A stretch of 24,004 nt of DNA. Origin: Thiopontia sp964416755 (lineage in GTDB: Bacteria > Pseudomonadota > Gammaproteobacteria > GCF-002020875). A program made the position numbers and the translations under genes. The stretch spans positions 1-24,004 of the forward strand of contig CAYQFH010000034.1 in NCBI GenBank assembly GCA_964416755.1, in the 5' to 3' direction. Shown piece after piece: positions 23,964 through 24,004 of this stretch (positions within the stretch are counted from its first letter, which is position 1; every line of letters begins with the position of its first letter). The notes under the pieces were generated by a model. That model worked only from the letters and a program-made list of their open reading frames with translations, ran no database searches and was not told where the DNA came from.

Positions 23964-24004
23964 CAATCATACCAGCAAATATTTATTTAAATTTCATATG
24001 GTTA

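Noticed and set aside
1..24004. CRISPR array, prophage, toxin-antitoxin or defence genes
   Set aside because: No spaced direct repeats, no integrase, transposase or defence-type gene was seen in either strand; every large ORF is housekeeping or respiratory.

Overview
The window looks like a gammaproteobacterial chromosome segment. The gene set is housekeeping and respiratory, the GC content is moderate, and ParC, GlcD, ArgS and CtpA all resemble gammaproteobacterial proteins. An aerobic caa3-type oxidase next to a complete glycolate-salvage block (GlcDEF plus a serine/alanine-glyoxylate aminotransferase) would suit an autotroph that has to deal with RuBisCO-derived glycolate, such as a sulfur-oxidising Chromatiales or Sedimenticola-type bacterium. 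That lineage call is inference; no RuBisCO or sulfur gene is in the window.

Layout. Positions 1-82 end in a tRNA(Gly)-like 3' half whose upstream part does not fold canonically; 83-380 holds no supportable gene. From 7696 down to 381, on the minus strand, is a ten-gene cytochrome c oxidase operon: coxB (with a fused cytochrome c domain), coxA, a 39-residue membrane peptide, ctaG/cox11, coxC, a DUF2909 twin-TM protein, SURF1, an SCO-like CxxxC protein, ctaB, and an unrecognised two-TM protein. Several junctions are 4-base start/stop overlaps. A perfect FNR/Anr half-site pair (TTGAT-N4-ATCAA) sits between the -35 and -10 of a candidate promoter in front of coxB, which suggests shut-off without oxygen.

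Positions 7987-16769 carry minus-strand genes: metY, a ProQ/FinO-domain protein, a SPOR-domain protein, argS, a DJ-1/YajL-like protein, the protease ctpA, anmK, and the aminotransferase. A possible short gene remnant lies between argS and the DJ-1 gene. The aminotransferase is divergent from glcD-glcE-glcF (16913-20687, plus). Together they oxidise glycolate to glyoxylate and aminate it to glycine. The glcD promoter places transcription start at or next to the ATG, so the mRNA may be leaderless.

Positions 20687-20903 hold a compact minus-strand unit not covered by a standard annotation: a good sigma70 promoter, a Shine-Dalgarno site, a 29-codon single-TM ORF and an intrinsic terminator. It lies between glcF and parC. 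The window ends with parC, a 140-bp MITE-like element with 31-bp inverted repeats and a TTTA target duplication, and a TlpA-type thioredoxin gene whose stop codon lies inside that duplication.

Most of the window is ordinary. I do not see a large new system. The best candidates for something undescribed are the 29-residue gene, the MITE-like element, the small proteins of the cox operon and the odd tRNA-like sequence.
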